From positions 3,038,001 through 3,102,000 of the forward strand of contig NZ_JBEWSZ010000001.1 in the NCBI RefSeq assembly GCF_040537815.1: a stretch of 64,000 nucleotides of DNA, read 5' to 3'. The position numbers and the translations under genes were made by a program. Each line of letters opens with the position of its first letter. Position 1 is the first letter of the stretch. The stretch comes from Mesorhizobium shangrilense. Lineage in GTDB: Bacteria > Pseudomonadota > Alphaproteobacteria > Rhizobiales > Rhizobiaceae. Positions 42,750 to 51,161 of this stretch are shown here, piece after piece. Below the pieces are notes generated by a model. The model made no database searches. It had not been told where the DNA came from and saw only the letters and a program-made list of their open reading frames with translations.

Positions 42750-43597
42750 TGGGCCGTCGCGCACTGGCGGTCATCAAGGCGGTCTCGACCCTGAAAGGTG
42801 GAGTTTCCGGCGCCTTTCTCCTGCTTCTGGTCGCCGCGGCCCTGCTCGCGCCGTGGCTATCGCCCTTCCCCTACGACCAGCAGAATCTGACGGTCATGAA
42901 CCATGCGCCTTCGGTGGTGCATTGGTTCGGCACAGACGAATTCGGTCGCGACGTGCTGTCACGCATCATCACCGGTGCCCGAACCTCGCTGTCCGTCAGC
43001 GTCACGGCGATCGGTATTTCGGTGTTCCTCGGCCTGATCCTGGGCGCTGCCTGCGGCTATTTCGGCGGCGCCTTCGACCGAGTGGTGATGATCGCGGTCG
43101 ACCTGACCTGGTCGTTTCCCGAGATCCTGATCGCACTGATGCTGGTGGCGATCGTCGGGCCCGGCCTGTACGGAGTCGTGCTCGCCATCGCCATCGCCTA
43201 CCTGGCGCAATTCACCCGATTGACTCGGACCCAGGTGATGTCCCTCAAGAGCGAGACCTATGTCGAGGCCACGGTCAGCCTCGGTGCTGGGCACGCCCAT
43301 ATCCTGTTCTCGCATTTGTTGCCCAACGCCCTGACGCCGGTGCTGGTGGCGGCGATGCTGGCAACGGGCGACGCCATCATCCTCGAAGCGACGCTCGGCT
43401 TCTTCGGGCTGGGGGCGCAGCCGCCGACGCCAAGCTGGGGCGCGATGATGAGTTCCGGCACGGCCCAGCTGTTCATCGCTCCCTGGGTTATCTTGGTCCC
43501 TGGTCTGGCGGTCGCCCTGACAGTGGTTTTTCTGAACCTGTTCGGCGACGCGATCATCACCGCGCTCGATGTCCGCACCAAAATCAGGGAGGCGTAA
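42746..43597 (+). CDS. Dipeptide-type ABC permease (DppC type)
   Basis: 283 aa. Shows HWFGTDEFGRDVLSRIITGA, the typical DppC periplasmic segment, and the coupling loop ETYVEATVSLGAGHAHILF. About six membrane helices. Start ATG 42746 overlaps the DppB-type stop. Confidence 0.94.
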   Translation: MMGRRALAVIKAVSTLKGGVSGAFLLLLVAAALLAPWLSPFPYDQQNLTVMNHAPSVVHWFGTDEFGRDVLSRIITGARTSLSVSVTAIGISVFLGLILGAACGYFGGAFDRVVMIAVDLTWSFPEILIALMLVAIVGPGLYGVVLAIAIAYLAQFTRLTRTQVMSLKSETYVEATVSLGAGHAHILFSHLLPNALTPVLVAAMLATGDAIILEATLGFFGLGAQPPTPSWGAMMSSGTAQLFIAPWVILVPGLAVALTVVFLNLFGDAIITALDVRTKIREA

Positions 43598-43598
43598 G

Positions 43599-44552
43599 AT
43601 GCTTCTGACAGTGGACGCATTGCAGATCAGCTTCGGTTCTCTCTCGCCGGTGGATGATGTCACTCTCAGTGTCGATCGCGGCCAGATCCTTGGCGTCGTC
43701 GGCGAATCCGGCTCTGGCAAGTCATTGACCGCCACAGCCATCATGGGATTATTGCCACGGGTTGGTGGCCAGATAGCGGCCGGCCGTATCCGCTTCGATG
43801 GCGCCGACCTCGTGCACACGCGCGAACGAGAACTGCGCCGGCTGCGCGGCGGGCGGATCGCGCTCATCACGCAAAACCCGATGACCTCGCTTGACGCGAT
43901 GATGCGGGTCGGACCGCAGATCGACCAGGCGGCCCGTCTTCATCTTGGCCTTGGCCGGCGCGCGGCACGGGCGAGAAGCCTGGAACTGATGGCGGATCTG
44001 CGCATTCCCGATCCTGCCTCTGTCTATACCCTCTATCCACACCAGCTCTCCGGCGGCATGAAACAGCGCATCGTCATCGCCATGGCACTGGCAGGTGACC
44101 CCGAACTGCTGGTCGCGGATGAACCGACCACGGCACTCGACGTCACCGTCCAGGCCCAGATCGTGCAAATTCTCGTCGATCTGGTGAGGCAACGGGGGCT
44201 GGGTCTGATCCTGATCACCCACGACATGAGTGTCGTTGCCCAGACCTGCGACCGCGTGGCCGTGATGTATTGCGGGCGGGTGGTCGAGCTTGCTGACGTC
44301 AATGCGATCTTCGAGCACCCTCGTCATCCCTACACCCAGGCGCTCATCCGCTGCATTCCCCGCCATGACATGGTGAGGGGCACGATGACCGCCATCCCTG
44401 GCATGGTTCCTGGCGCCATGGCACTGCCGCCGGGTTGCCGGTTCAACCCGCGCTGTGCCCTCGCCTCGGAACGCTGCCGTGTTGAAATCCCCGGGCTTGC
44501 CATCGGGGCCAGCGGCAATGGCGTGGCTTGTCATCTGGCGGAGGCAGCATGA
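43599..44552 (+). CDS. Dipeptide-type ABC ATPase (DppD type)
   Basis: 317 aa from ATG 43599, 6 bp after AGGGAGG and 1 bp after the permease stop. Walker A GESGSGKS (35-42), signature [16 protein letters not shown], Walker [13 protein letters not shown]. The C-terminal cysteine-containing segment [16 protein letters not shown] is typical of the Opp/Dpp ATPases and often binds an iron-sulphur cluster. Overlaps the next gene by 4 bp. Confidence 0.94.
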   Translation: MLLTVDALQISFGSLSPVDDVTLSVDRGQILGVVGESGSGKSLTATAIMGLLPRVGGQIAAGRIRFDGADLVHTRERELRRLRGGRIALITQNPMTSLDAMMRVGPQIDQAARLHLGLGRRAARARSLELMADLRIPDPASVYTLYPHQLSGGMKQRIVIAMALAGDPELLVADEPTTALDVTVQAQIVQILVDLVRQRGLGLILITHDMSVVAQTCDRVAVMYCGRVVELADVNAIFEHPRHPYTQALIRCIPRHDMVRGTMTAIPGMVPGAMALPPGCRFNPRCALASERCRVEIPGLAIGASGNGVACHLAEAA

Positions 44553-45499
44553 GCGACCTTCTCACCGTAAAAGGTCTCAGCCGCCGCTTCGTCGACGGCG
44601 GGCTGCTACGCAAGCGAAAGGTGTTTCAGGCCGTCAGCGATATTTCCTTCAGCGTGCCGCGTGGCCAGATCGTTGGCATCGTCGGCGAATCCGGCTGCGG
44701 CAAATCCACCCTGGCGCGGCTGGTCCTGCGGCTGATCCAGCCGAGCGAGGGGCTGGTGCAATTCGACGGGCTGGATATGGCGGCCCTGTCGCGCGCCGAT
44801 TTGCGTCGGCTGCGGCAGCGGATGCAACTGGTCTTTCAGGATCCCTATTCGGCGATCGATCCGCGCTACTCGGTGAGGGACGCGCTGCTTGAGCCGTTTC
44901 GAATCCAGGGCATGAAGCCAAAATCCGCGGACGAGACCGTTGCATCGCTTCTCGATATGGTCGGCTTGAACCCGGCACTGGCGCAAAGCTACCCACACCA
45001 GCTGTCAGGCGGACAAAAACAGCGTGTCGGCATCGCACGCGCGCTTGCGCTCAACCCGTCGCTTGTCGTGCTCGATGAACCGACCGCCTCGCTCGACGTG
45101 TCGGTGCAGGCGCAGATCGTGGCATTGCTTGACAGGCTGCGGCAGGAGCTGGGGCTGACCTACCTGTTCATCTCGCATGACCTCGGACTGGTCCGCTATT
45201 TCTGCGATCAGATCCTTGTCATGTATCTCGGCCGCATCGTCGAAATCATGCAAAGCGATGCAGTCCCAGCGCATCCCTATACGCGCGCCCTGCTCGACAG
45301 CACCTTCGAGCCCGATCCGCGGCAGCGTCGCACCATCACGCGCCTCACCGGCGAGATTCCCAGCGGCTATGACCTGCCGCCCGGCTGTGCCTTTGCCGCC
45401 CGTTGTTCGCAGGCATCCGATATCTGCCGTCGCATACGGCCGGAGCTGACCACACAAGAGAACGGGCAACGCGTGGCTTGCCACAACCCATTGAACTGA
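44549..45499 (+). CDS. Dipeptide-type ABC ATPase (DppF type)
   Basis: 316 aa from ATG 44549 after GGAGG. Walker A GESGCGKST, Q-loop LVFQDPYSAIDPR, signature LSGGQKQRVGIARALALNP, Walker B LVVLDEPTASLDVS. C-terminal GCAFAARCSQASDIC is the Opp/Dpp cysteine motif. Completes the transporter with the four preceding genes. Confidence 0.94.
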   Translation: MSDLLTVKGLSRRFVDGGLLRKRKVFQAVSDISFSVPRGQIVGIVGESGCGKSTLARLVLRLIQPSEGLVQFDGLDMAALSRADLRRLRQRMQLVFQDPYSAIDPRYSVRDALLEPFRIQGMKPKSADETVASLLDMVGLNPALAQSYPHQLSGGQKQRVGIARALALNPSLVVLDEPTASLDVSVQAQIVALLDRLRQELGLTYLFISHDLGLVRYFCDQILVMYLGRIVEIMQSDAVPAHPYTRALLDSTFEPDPRQRRTITRLTGEIPSGYDLPPGCAFAARCSQASDICRRIRPELTTQENGQRVACHNPLN

Positions 45500-45520
45500 T
45501 TTCCGCGATAGGAAAATGCC

Positions 45521-46885
45521 GTGATTTTTTCCACCGAACTGGACGAGTACCTGTCTTCTGAAATTGAGCCCTGCAAGGTTCCCGGGCTGGGCGTCGCCGT
45601 CGTCCGAAGCGGGGAAATCATCCATCTTGCGGGATATGGCTTGGCCAATGTCGAGAACGACACGCCGGCTGGGCCGTACACGCTTTTCCACTCCGGCTCG
45701 ACCGGCAAGATGTTCACGGCGGCATCGGTGCTGTTATTACTGCAGGACGGCCGCATCGGGCTCGACGAGCCGCTGAAGACCTACATCCCGGAGGGTCCGC
45801 CGAGCTGGGCGGGCATCACCATACGCCACCTTCTCTCGATGATGAGCGGATTTGGCAATTTCGAAATCACATTCGCACCGACAGACATCCAGGACGGCGC
45901 CGTGCCGATCAATCTGTGGCAGGACCACGGCGACCAGCAACTCATTGAGCTGGCGAGCCGCGCGCAGCTGCTGTTCGAACCGGGACAAGGATATCAGTAC
46001 AGCAATACCGGCTACATTCTTGCGGCAATCATTGTCGCCCGCATCAGCGGCAAGCCGTACTACGAGCTTTTGCGCGAGCGACTGTTCGAGCCGGTCGGAA
46101 TGACGACAGCGCGCGAGGCGTCATGGTTCGACATCGTGCCGAACCGGGCAGCCGGCTACTGTATGCGCGACGGGCGCCTCACCAACCGATACTGGGCAGC
46201 GCCCACCTTGCAATGCACAGGCGATGGTGGGCTCTATTTCTCGCCCCGGGACATCGCCCACTGGCTAATGGAGCTGGACAATCCGCGCGTATTGCGCCGC
46301 GATCTCGTGGAGCTGATGTCTGAGCCTGCCTCGATGCAGGATGGCCGGACATCCTTCAATGGTTATGGGCTCGGCTGGCAGAATTCCGAGATCCGGGGAC
46401 ATCGAAAAATTCGCCATGGCGGCACCTGGGATGGTTTTCGAGCCGAGATTGCACGGTTTCCGGCGCGGAATCTGTCGGTCTGCGTGCTGGCCAACATGGA
46501 CGAGGCCCAGACCGCTCGTATTGCCCAGAACGTGGCTGGGATCGTTGATCCGGATCTGGCGCCCTACGAGCCGATTGTCGATGTCGATCCGGGTATGACG
46601 CGACGCGACGGCCATCTCTGGCAAGCAATCGTGGCCCAGCGCGTATCGCGCGATTCCTTCACCGAGCAAGCGTGGCATCTTTGGGACCAGGGACGGCTTC
46701 AGCAGGTCGTGGCGGCCAGTGAAGCGAATCCGACGGCCATGCCCTGGGAACCTGTCCACCACGACAGCGATGGCACCGGATGCCTGCGGCGCTATCGCTT
46801 GCTGACCGGTGGCTATCATATCCATTGGATGATCAAGCGCGTGGCCGATGGCCGTGTCAGCGACATGCGTTTCCACATGGAATGA
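45521..46885 (+). CDS. Cytoplasmic serine hydrolase, class C beta-lactamase/D-aminopeptidase fold (MlrB-like)
   Basis: 454 aa, GTG start 45521, no signal peptide. The three active-site elements of this fold are complete: SxxK as Ser60-Thr-Gly-Lys63, the YSN triplet Tyr160-Ser-Asn162 and the third-strand HGG at His299. Lack of export suggests it acts on peptides already imported. Relatives include DAP/DmpA-like D-aminopeptidases and MlrB of microcystin degradation. The C-terminal ~120 residues form an extra domain also present in the paralogue at 52907. It follows the transporter genes by 21 bp. Confidence 0.88.
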   Translation: MIFSTELDEYLSSEIEPCKVPGLGVAVVRSGEIIHLAGYGLANVENDTPAGPYTLFHSGSTGKMFTAASVLLLLQDGRIGLDEPLKTYIPEGPPSWAGITIRHLLSMMSGFGNFEITFAPTDIQDGAVPINLWQDHGDQQLIELASRAQLLFEPGQGYQYSNTGYILAAIIVARISGKPYYELLRERLFEPVGMTTAREASWFDIVPNRAAGYCMRDGRLTNRYWAAPTLQCTGDGGLYFSPRDIAHWLMELDNPRVLRRDLVELMSEPASMQDGRTSFNGYGLGWQNSEIRGHRKIRHGGTWDGFRAEIARFPARNLSVCVLANMDEAQTARIAQNVAGIVDPDLAPYEPIVDVDPGMTRRDGHLWQAIVAQRVSRDSFTEQAWHLWDQGRLQQVVAASEANPTAMPWEPVHHDSDGTGCLRRYRLLTGGYHIHWMIKRVADGRVSDMRFHME

Positions 46886-46999
46886 CCGGAGCCGCGGCCG
46901 CACAGCGACCCGGATCCCCGAACCATGTAGTCATTCAGGCGGGCCCTAGCGTCAGCCTGACCATCCGAAACACCAGAACCACCCCTTGGAGAAATTGCC

Positions 47000-48490
47000 A
47001 TGACCTTTCGTGTCCTGACGGCGGAATTCGCTCATGAAACCAATACGTTCAGCGTGCGAAAAACCGACTATGACGCGTTCACTGTCGAGGGCGTCCGTTT
47101 TGGCGACGACGCTGTCCGCGCGCGTGGCGACGCCAATACCGAGATTGCAGGTTTCCTCGACATCGGCCGCAAATACCACTGGACCATCCAGCATGTTGTC
47201 AGTGCTGGTGCGGAACCCGCCGGCCCGGTAACGCGCGACGCCTTCGACCGTATTGGCGGGACGATCGTTCAGGCGGCCAGGGATCGCAAGGGTGACCTCG
47301 ACGGCATCATGCTCGGCCTGCACGGCGCCATGGTCACCGACTTTTCGCCGGATGGCGAGGGTGAGTTGTTGGAGCGGCTGCGTGCCGTGGTCGGTCCGGA
47401 TTTGCCAATCGCCGTCACGCTCGATCCGCATGCCAATGTCACGGCCAGGATGTGCGAGCACGCCGACATATTGGTGTCGTTCAAGACCTACCCGCATATC
47501 GACATGCGCGACATTGCGCGTCACGCCGGCGAACTGCTGCAGCGGACGATGGCCGGCGAAGTGCGTCCCAAGACGCTTCTCGTACGGCGTCCGATGCTGG
47601 AGGAGGCCAATGCCGGACGCACCGATGTCGGACCGATGGTCGACTGGATCGCCGAGGCGCGCGCCTATGAGAAGGTACCGGGCGCCCTGGCGGTCAGCAT
47701 CAACGGCGCCTTCCCCAACGCGGATATTCCCGAGGTCGGCCCGACCGTGCTCGTCACCTATGACGGCGACCACGCACCGCATCAGGCCTTTGCCGAGAGC
47801 ATTGCCGGCAAGATCTGGGATAATCGCTTCAACGTGTTGAATACCTTCCATACGGTGGAAGAGGCGGCCGAGATTGCGGGGCAGTACAGGGGCGACCGGC
47901 CATTGATTGTCGCTGATTATGCCGACAACCCCGGAGCCGGCGCCTATGGCGACGCGACAAGCCTGCTCAGGGCGCTCCTCGATGCCGGCGTCGACGACGC
48001 CTGTTTTGGGCCAATCGTCGACCCCGAAACAGCTCGGCAGCTCCACCATTCTACCATTGGCGAGACTGTTCAGCTTGCGCTGGGTGGCAAGACTGACGCC
48101 CGCTTCGGTGGTGGGCCGCTGGAAGTCGCCGCCACGCTGCTGCGCATCAGCGATGGCAAGCTTATCGGTGACGGCGCGCAACTGGGCGGGCTGGAATTCA
48201 GTTTCGGCCCGACCGCGGTCGTGCGGATCGCGGGCATTGCTGTCCTCGTCGTCACCGAACCGTCGCAGATGCGGGACCTGCAGCAGTTTCGCGCCTTCGG
48301 CATCGATCCAGCCCGCCATCGCGTGGTCGGTTTGAAATCGATGCAGCATTTCCGGGCCGCCTTCGAGCCCATCGCCGGCAAGGTGATCGTTTGCGACAGC
48401 GGCGCGCTGTGCACCATGGACTATGCCCGGATGCCCTATGGAAATGTCCCTCGGCCTATCTTCCCGCTCGATCGCGACATGGCTCTCTAG
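47000..48490 (+). CDS. M81 family metallopeptidase, MlrC-like
   Basis: 496 aa, the size of microcystinase C (MlrC) relatives. The N-terminus VLTAEFAHETNTFS is the family hallmark. Asp142-Pro-His144 and His166 (LDPHANVT, TYPHIDMRD) have the D-x-H...H spacing of the zinc ligands, and ADNPGAGAYGDATSLL is the second conserved block. MlrC cleaves a linear tetrapeptide in microcystin breakdown, but most M81 proteins have unknown substrates. Here it is flanked by an SxxK hydrolase and a D-amino-acid-oxidase-like gene. Confidence 0.88.
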   Translation: MTFRVLTAEFAHETNTFSVRKTDYDAFTVEGVRFGDDAVRARGDANTEIAGFLDIGRKYHWTIQHVVSAGAEPAGPVTRDAFDRIGGTIVQAARDRKGDLDGIMLGLHGAMVTDFSPDGEGELLERLRAVVGPDLPIAVTLDPHANVTARMCEHADILVSFKTYPHIDMRDIARHAGELLQRTMAGEVRPKTLLVRRPMLEEANAGRTDVGPMVDWIAEARAYEKVPGALAVSINGAFPNADIPEVGPTVLVTYDGDHAPHQAFAESIAGKIWDNRFNVLNTFHTVEEAAEIAGQYRGDRPLIVADYADNPGAGAYGDATSLLRALLDAGVDDACFGPIVDPETARQLHHSTIGETVQLALGGKTDARFGGGPLEVAATLLRISDGKLIGDGAQLGGLEFSFGPTAVVRIAGIAVLVVTEPSQMRDLQQFRAFGIDPARHRVVGLKSMQHFRAAFEPIAGKVIVCDSGALCTMDYARMPYGNVPRPIFPLDRDMAL

Positions 48491-48609
48491 AGCATGACCC
48501 GGGAATGCGAGTTCCCATCCCGTTTTCATCGAGATGGGTCGGATCCAGCGTTCGACGTGGAACACGCGGGCGCCACAAGAATATCAATTGCAAAGCAACG
48601 GCATAAACG

Positions 48610-49872
48610 ATGATGGCGCAAGCAAAGCATGGAGCGGACGTCATCGTCTTCGGTGCCGGAATTATCGGTGTATCAGTCGCGCTTCACCTGCTGCAACGCG
48701 GCCGGTCCGTCATCCTAGTCGACCGTCGTATGGCCGGAGAGGAAACGAGCTACGGCAATGCGGGCCTGATCGAACGTTCCAGCGTCATTCCCTATGGCGT
48801 CCCACGCGATCCTTTGACACTTCTGCGTTACGGACTGAACCGCTCCGCCGACGTCCACTTCGATTGGTCTTACCTTCCACGCATAGCACCATGGCTTTGG
48901 CGCTTCTGGCGCGAATCTGCTCCCAAGCCACTGGCCCGGGCGGCGGCGGATATGTGGCCGCTCATCGAGCGCTCAGTCATCGAACATGAAACCCTGATGG
49001 CAGAAGCAGGCGTGCTACCGCAACTGCGCAAGAACGGCTGGATCGAATGCTACCGTAGCGAGAAAACATTCGCGAAGGCGCGCAATGCGGCTGCGGCGCT
49101 GCACGATTTCGGCTTGAACTATGACGTGCTCGACAAGCAGGCCCTGCAGCAACGCGAGCCTCATCTTTCCGATGTGCTGGTTGGCGCCGTGCATTGGCTT
49201 GATCCCGCGACGATAACCGATCCGGGCGGCCTCGTAAAAGCCTATGCAAAACTCTTTGTCGACCAGGGCGGCGTGTTTCTGCGCGGCGACGCCGGCAAGT
49301 TGCAGCAGGAAAAGGGCGGCTGGAGCGTCGCCACCGACATTGGGCCCGCACGGGCCCCGGAGATCGTGGTGGCACTGGGACCGTGGTCCGACATCGTCTA
49401 CCGGCCCCTCGGCTACAGGATCCCGCTGCTGATGAAGCGGGGATACCACATCCATTTCGAGACCAAGGGAAACAGTTTTCTCAATCGCCCTGTCATCGAT
49501 GTCGATGGCGGGTTTCTGCTGGCGCCAATGACGCATGGGATGCGGCTGACGACCGGCATCGAATTCGCGCCGCGCGACAGCTTGCCAACCCCGGTTCAAC
49601 TCGACCGCACGGAACCACTGGCTCGCGAGATCTTTCCGCTCGAAAACCGCATCGAACCGACACCCTGGATGGGGTCGCGGCCATGTCTTCCCGATATGCG
49701 CCCGGTGATTGGCCGGGGATCGCGACATGACGGGCTTTGGTTCGCATTTGGCCACAATCATCACGGCCTGACGCTCGGCCCGGTCACCGGACGCCTGCTG
49801 GCCGAGATGATGACCGGCGAGCCCACGTTCACCGATCCGGCTCCCTATGCCTTGGAGCGTTTCAACCATTGA
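48610..49872 (+). CDS. FAD-dependent amino acid oxidase, DadA-like
   Basis: 420 aa. The Rossmann FAD motif FGAGIIGVSVALHL is at residues 14-27, followed by the ETSYGNAGLI segment typical of D-amino acid dehydrogenase small subunits. The C-terminal MGSRPCLPDMRPVIGRG and FGHNHHGLTLGPVTGRL are conserved in DadA-type proteins. Expected to oxidise D-amino acids to keto acids and ammonia with electrons passed to the respiratory chain. It fits as the last step after peptide hydrolysis. Confidence 0.9.
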   Translation: MMAQAKHGADVIVFGAGIIGVSVALHLLQRGRSVILVDRRMAGEETSYGNAGLIERSSVIPYGVPRDPLTLLRYGLNRSADVHFDWSYLPRIAPWLWRFWRESAPKPLARAAADMWPLIERSVIEHETLMAEAGVLPQLRKNGWIECYRSEKTFAKARNAAAALHDFGLNYDVLDKQALQQREPHLSDVLVGAVHWLDPATITDPGGLVKAYAKLFVDQGGVFLRGDAGKLQQEKGGWSVATDIGPARAPEIVVALGPWSDIVYRPLGYRIPLLMKRGYHIHFETKGNSFLNRPVIDVDGGFLLAPMTHGMRLTTGIEFAPRDSLPTPVQLDRTEPLAREIFPLENRIEPTPWMGSRPCLPDMRPVIGRGSRHDGLWFAFGHNHHGLTLGPVTGRLLAEMMTGEPTFTDPAPYALERFNH

Positions 49873-50236
49873 GTGAACGCGCCGGCCTGCTCTGAAGAGG
49901 TCGGCCCCGTCGGTAGGCTTGCAGTTGGTGCCCCCCTAGACATCGGGCGGATAGGCTGACGGTCGGGCACCCCTGGCAGCGGCGATCAGCCGGTGCCGAG
50001 CTTGCATGATCCCGCTGCGCGACCAACCGACCTCCAGCACGCAATCGGCAATCGCCCGAAAGTCGGGTTCCACGGCCTCCTGGCAATCTTTTCAACGATC
50101 GGCGCGTGCCAAGTACTCCGGTTCAACGACTTTCCCACGGGTCATCGAGCTTTGCTCGGCTGGGAATGTCAGAAACATATCATTGTTGACTCAATATCAT
50201 AAAACTGTCAGAAATTTGCTTATGGGAGGAACCACA
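49873..50236. other. Intergenic region, promoter of second RpiR gene and a decayed frame
   Basis: No intact gene. On the minus strand about 49935-50070 reads AVEPDFRAIADCVLEVGWSR followed by a stop. This resembles the start of a small rhizobial protein but has no usable start, so it is probably a gene remnant. Nearer the RpiR gene two copies of TGTCAGAAA (about 50168 and 50206) lie in AT-rich sequence and may be regulator sites. Confidence 0.4.
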
Positions 50237-51109
50237 TTGAGTGGAAACGCACGCCAGAGATTGACGGAAAGTTTGCAGAACGGCACGGGCGCCGGTCGGG
50301 CGATTGCCGCCTATATGCTGGCCAACCTGAGCGAACTGCCGTTCGACACCGCTGGGACGGTTGCCGAAAAGATCGGCATCAGCGAACTGACGGTCGGGCG
50401 CTTCTGCCGGTCCATCGGCTACCAGCACTTTAAGGACCTCAAGGCCGACCTGAAGGCCGACATCGGCGACACCCCATGGCTGATCGGTGACAGGCTGCGC
50501 GAGTTCCAGGCACGCAGCCGGGAGGATGACGCCGGCCTCAGCAAGAGCCTTGAGCTGGAACTCGCCACGGTCGTCCGCGTCCATGAACTGGCCCGGACCC
50601 CGGCAATGAAGGCCGTGGTCAAGCGTCTGTCCACAGCCGAGAGGGTTTTCATCGCCGGTTTCCAGAGCGAACGCGGCATCGCCGCTACCATGGCGCATTT
50701 GCTGCAATATGTGCGCGACGGCGTCCATCTGGTCGACCACTCGTCCGGCACTTTCGGCGAAGTGCTACTGGCCGGCACGCATGACGCGGCGCTCGTGCTG
50801 TTCGATGCCCGCCGCTATTCCCGCCAGGCGCCGATACTGGCGCGCCGGGCCCGCGATGCCGGCTTGCCGGTGACGCTGGTGACCGACCTGTTCTGCGACT
50901 GGGGACATGAATGCGCCACCGAGGTTTTCGCGGTGCCTTCGCAGATCAATCTGTTTTGGGACACCAACACGCCGATGTTGTCGCTCGTCCATCTGATGCT
51001 CAACGGGATCATCGGCGAACTCGGGCCTGGTGTCGAGGCACGCCTCGGCCGGCTGTCCCAACTCTACAGCGATTTCGTCGGCCATGCCGGCCGGCATCCG
51101 AGACGATAG
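50237..51109 (+). CDS. RpiR/MurR-family transcriptional regulator (second copy)
   Basis: 290 aa from TTG 50237; GGGAGGA (50224-50230) is 6 bp upstream, whereas the ATG at 50222 would place the site inside the gene. HTH with AEKIGISELTVGRFCRSIGY and a SIS domain starting near FIAGFQSERG. Paralogue of 39072-39929. It heads the second set (regulator, binding protein, hydrolase) and is transcribed in the same direction as them. Confidence 0.92.
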   Translation: MSGNARQRLTESLQNGTGAGRAIAAYMLANLSELPFDTAGTVAEKIGISELTVGRFCRSIGYQHFKDLKADLKADIGDTPWLIGDRLREFQARSREDDAGLSKSLELELATVVRVHELARTPAMKAVVKRLSTAERVFIAGFQSERGIAATMAHLLQYVRDGVHLVDHSSGTFGEVLLAGTHDAALVLFDARRYSRQAPILARRARDAGLPVTLVTDLFCDWGHECATEVFAVPSQINLFWDTNTPMLSLVHLMLNGIIGELGPGVEARLGRLSQLYSDFVGHAGRHPRR

Positions 51110-51161
51110 GTTCACCAGCTAGCCAACGAAACACCAACGAGATCTTGGGAGGACTCGGTAC

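Noticed and set aside
45521..48490. Calling the locus a microcystin degradation cluster
   Set aside because: MlrA, the ring-opening enzyme, is absent and M81 and SxxK proteins occur widely; only family resemblance can be claimed.
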